Source: Ligilactobacillus salivarius DSM 20555 = ATCC 11741
GTDB lineage: Bacteria > Bacillota > Bacilli > Lactobacillales > Lactobacillaceae
Reading direction: 5' to 3'
Assembly: GCF_001435955.1 (NCBI RefSeq)
Contig: NZ_AYYT01000005.1
Location: 38,639 to 102,638 of the forward strand
Length of the DNA: 64,000 nt
Within the stretch, counting starts at the first letter, position 1. Each line of letters starts with the position of its first letter. The position numbers were made by a program, and so were the translations under genes. The notes under the pieces were generated by a model, which made no database searches, was not told the origin of the DNA, and saw nothing but the letters and a program-made list of their open reading frames with translations. Shown in pieces: positions 62,015-64,000 of this stretch.

Positions 62015-63751
62015 TTGGAAAAGCAAAAACTTATTAAATTGATAGATGTCGCTGCAGGTCGTAAAAAAGCTGATTTAGTTTTAAAGAACGCAAAGATTGT
62101 AGATGTTTTTCAAGCTAAAATTTTAACAGGAGATATTGCTATTTCTGACGGATACATCGCCGGAATTGGTGAAAGCTATCAAGGTGTAGAAGAACGTAAT
62201 TACACAGGTAAGTATGTTGCACCAGGTTTCATTGAAGCTCATATTCATATCGAGTCATCCTATGTTTCTCCAGAAGAATTTAGTCGAGTTTTTATTCCAA
62301 GAGGAACGACAACCATCTTGGCTGATCCTCATGAAATCGTAAACGTTGCCGGATTAAAAGGTTTAGATTATATGGTAAATGCTGCAAAGAACGCAAAGAT
62401 GGATATTCGCTACATGATGCCACCATGTGTTCCAGCAACTAATTTTGAAACTTCAGGTGCAGATTTATATGCTGATGATATGGAAGATGCACTAAAGACA
62501 GGTGAAGTTGATGGCTTAGCAGAACTAATGAATTTCCCAGGAGTTATTAATGCTGAAGATAAGATGATTGATGAAATTCTTATGGCTAAAAAGTATGGTG
62601 CTCGAATTGACGGGCATGCTCCTCAAGTAGTAGGAAAAGACTTAAATGCATATATTGCTGCTGGCCCAGCTAACGACCATGAATGTTCGACTTTAGAGGA
62701 AGCTGAAGAACGTTTAGCACGTGGAATGTATCTTTTATTACGTGAAGGTTCAGTTACACAAGATTTACGTAAGCTATTGCCAATTGTTAATACTGCTAAT
62801 TCACGTCGTTGCTTGCTATCAGGCGATGATGTACAGGCAAAAACAGCGATTAATAAAGGACACTTGGATAATAGTATTAGAATATGTATTGATGAAGGCT
62901 TGAATCCAATTACTGCTATTCAAATGGCTACATTAAATCCAGCTGAATACTGTGGCTTGAATGATAGAGGAGCAATTGCACCTGGTCGTCGTGCAGATAT
63001 GGTCGTTTTTGAAAGTTTAGAAGACTTTGCTGTTAAAGAAACTTATATTTTAGGTGAAAAGTTAAGTCAAGGAAATAAATATTTAGGTGAAGTTAACTAC
63101 TATCCAATTGATAGTGTTGCATCTTCTATGCATGTTAAGGACTTTACACGCGAAAAACTTCAACTACATTTAAATAGTGACAAAGTTCGTGCAATCGGAG
63201 TAGTACCAGGTGAAGTTTTGACAACTGAAGAACATGTGACAGTAAAACGTGATGGCGATGGTAACTTTGTATACAACGATCAAGAAGATGTAACAAAGAT
63301 TGTTGTTGTTGAACGTCACCAGAACACTGGAAATGTAAATGTGAACCTATTAAGTGGATATGGTATTAAAGCTGGAGCGATCGCAATTTCTATTGGACAT
63401 GATTCACATAATATTATTGCTACTGGAACTAACGATGATGATATCTTCATGGCTGTTAACGAACTCATTAAGCAAGAAGGTGGGGCAGTCGTAGTTAAAG
63501 ATGAGAAAGTTATTTCACGTATGGAATTGAAGATTGCAGGATTGATGTGCAATTTACCAGCTGAGAAAATGATTGCGCAACAAGACGCACTTGATGAAGC
63601 TGTTCATGAAGAATTAGGTGTACCAGATAATGTTAACCCAGTAATGACTTTGAGTTTCATGCCATTAGCAGTAATTCCAAAGCTAAAGATTACAGATAAA
63701 GGATTAGTTGACGTTGAAAAGAATGCTTTTGTTAGCAATGAGTTAGACTAA
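62015..63751 (+). CDS. ade: Adenine deaminase
   Basis: A metal-dependent amidohydrolase of 578 residues that converts adenine to hypoxanthine in purine salvage. The HxH motif is PGFIEAHIHIESS (about 68-80), then ADPHEIVNVAG (about 104-114), the histidines of GARIDGHAPQVVG (about 193-205) and NDHECST, and LSGDDVQAK (about 271-279). The C-terminal domain includes GIKAGAIAISIGHDSHNIIATG, a typical ADE block. TTG start at 62015 with a moderate site; it is a single-gene unit. The length matches the family (about 570-600). Confidence 0.95.
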   Translation: MEKQKLIKLIDVAAGRKKADLVLKNAKIVDVFQAKILTGDIAISDGYIAGIGESYQGVEERNYTGKYVAPGFIEAHIHIESSYVSPEEFSRVFIPRGTTTILADPHEIVNVAGLKGLDYMVNAAKNAKMDIRYMMPPCVPATNFETSGADLYADDMEDALKTGEVDGLAELMNFPGVINAEDKMIDEILMAKKYGARIDGHAPQVVGKDLNAYIAAGPANDHECSTLEEAEERLARGMYLLLREGSVTQDLRKLLPIVNTANSRRCLLSGDDVQAKTAINKGHLDNSIRICIDEGLNPITAIQMATLNPAEYCGLNDRGAIAPGRRADMVVFESLEDFAVKETYILGEKLSQGNKYLGEVNYYPIDSVASSMHVKDFTREKLQLHLNSDKVRAIGVVPGEVLTTEEHVTVKRDGDGNFVYNDQEDVTKIVVVERHQNTGNVNVNLLSGYGIKAGAIAISIGHDSHNIIATGTNDDDIFMAVNELIKQEGGAVVVKDEKVISRMELKIAGLMCNLPAEKMIAQQDALDEAVHEELGVPDNVNPVMTLSFMPLAVIPKLKITDKGLVDVEKNAFVSNELD

Positions 63752-63839
63752 AATCAAATTATTTTAAAGTAAGCATATAGTTTTTCTCGGTAAAAATTAA
63801 TTAATAAGAAGCGAGAATTTATAAATATAATTAACGAAT

Positions 63840-63876
63840 CTATGTAAAGAATTAAAACTTTACATAGGTTTATTTT
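63840..63876 (+). terminator. Intrinsic terminator of ade
   Basis: CTATGTAAAG (63840-63849) pairs perfectly with CTTTACATAG (63858-63867), then a T-rich tail. The remaining 124 nt to the window end hold no recognisable feature. Confidence 0.7.
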
Positions 63877-64000
63877 ATTGTTCATGTGTAACCGTTTTAT
63901 CATATAATAGCTATTTACAGATTGCTAACTTATTTATTATGTAGCGTACCTACTACTATTCTTGAATAAAATTATTTGCTGTAAATTTGCAGCTGATGAT

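Overview
The window is a low-GC chromosomal segment from a Gram-positive of the order Lactobacillales, most likely a Lactobacillaceae species; a Companilactobacillus-like genus is a guess from gene content. The evidence is AGGAGG-type ribosome-binding sites, poly-T intrinsic terminators, Prp-processed L27, xerC-hslV-hslU, ribT-scpA-scpB-rluB, an FMN riboswitch before ribU, recU-ponA, a T-box leader and a Wzd/Wze-type capsule cluster. No rRNA, tRNA or CRISPR array was seen.

Layout. 1-6444: housekeeping (3' part of lysA, two GNAT acetyltransferases, a HAD phosphatase, an alpha/beta hydrolase, a membrane protein, rsmF). 6485-28771: a 22-kb exopolysaccharide operon, all on the plus strand. It has a promoter, a 220-nt leader ending in a terminator-like hairpin, Wzd/Wze chain-length control, an EpsC/N/L/M-like set that probably makes and loads a bacillosamine-type first sugar, seven GT4/GT2 glycosyltransferases, an EpsG/Wzy polymerase, a Wzx flippase, two tandem WbsX-like genes, a frameshifted gene, and two enzymes for UDP-glucuronate and UDP-galacturonate. 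The product is therefore probably an acidic heteropolysaccharide.

28788-36645: small units, including an NmrA-like oxidoreductase with an adjacent Rrf2 regulator and CHY zinc finger, a TMEM175-like channel, a phage-type replication protein and a Ser-rich lipoprotein. 36730-41363: a competence-like locus with divergent ComK-like and ComX/SigH-like genes and a DUF1659/DUF2922 pair. Next to it, a compact IscB element (OMEGA nuclease plus upstream omega-RNA, no transposase) is inserted in a small gene, followed by a two-TM protein with a repeat-rich promoter. Streptococcal cin-box-like octamers lie upstream of four genes in this stretch.

41374-42540: the rplU-prp-rpmA ribosomal operon with its leader. 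42585-44690: a lipoprotein and a decaying accessory cassette (two frameshifted small genes and an R2K-type ATP-grasp protein). 44763-64000: mostly core genes: lipid kinase, cfa, xerC-hslVU, ribT-scpAB-rluB, FMN riboswitch-ribU, DUF441, cvfB, xerD, ponA/recU (minus), a T-box-controlled NhaC-type transporter (minus), ypsA and ade.

The signals I rate most worth follow-up are the IscB/omega-RNA element in its interrupted gene, the cin-box-like motif around the ComK/ComX pair, the EPS leader hairpin, the 12-G tract at an EPS start codon, and the mini-ORF between the T-box and the NhaC gene.
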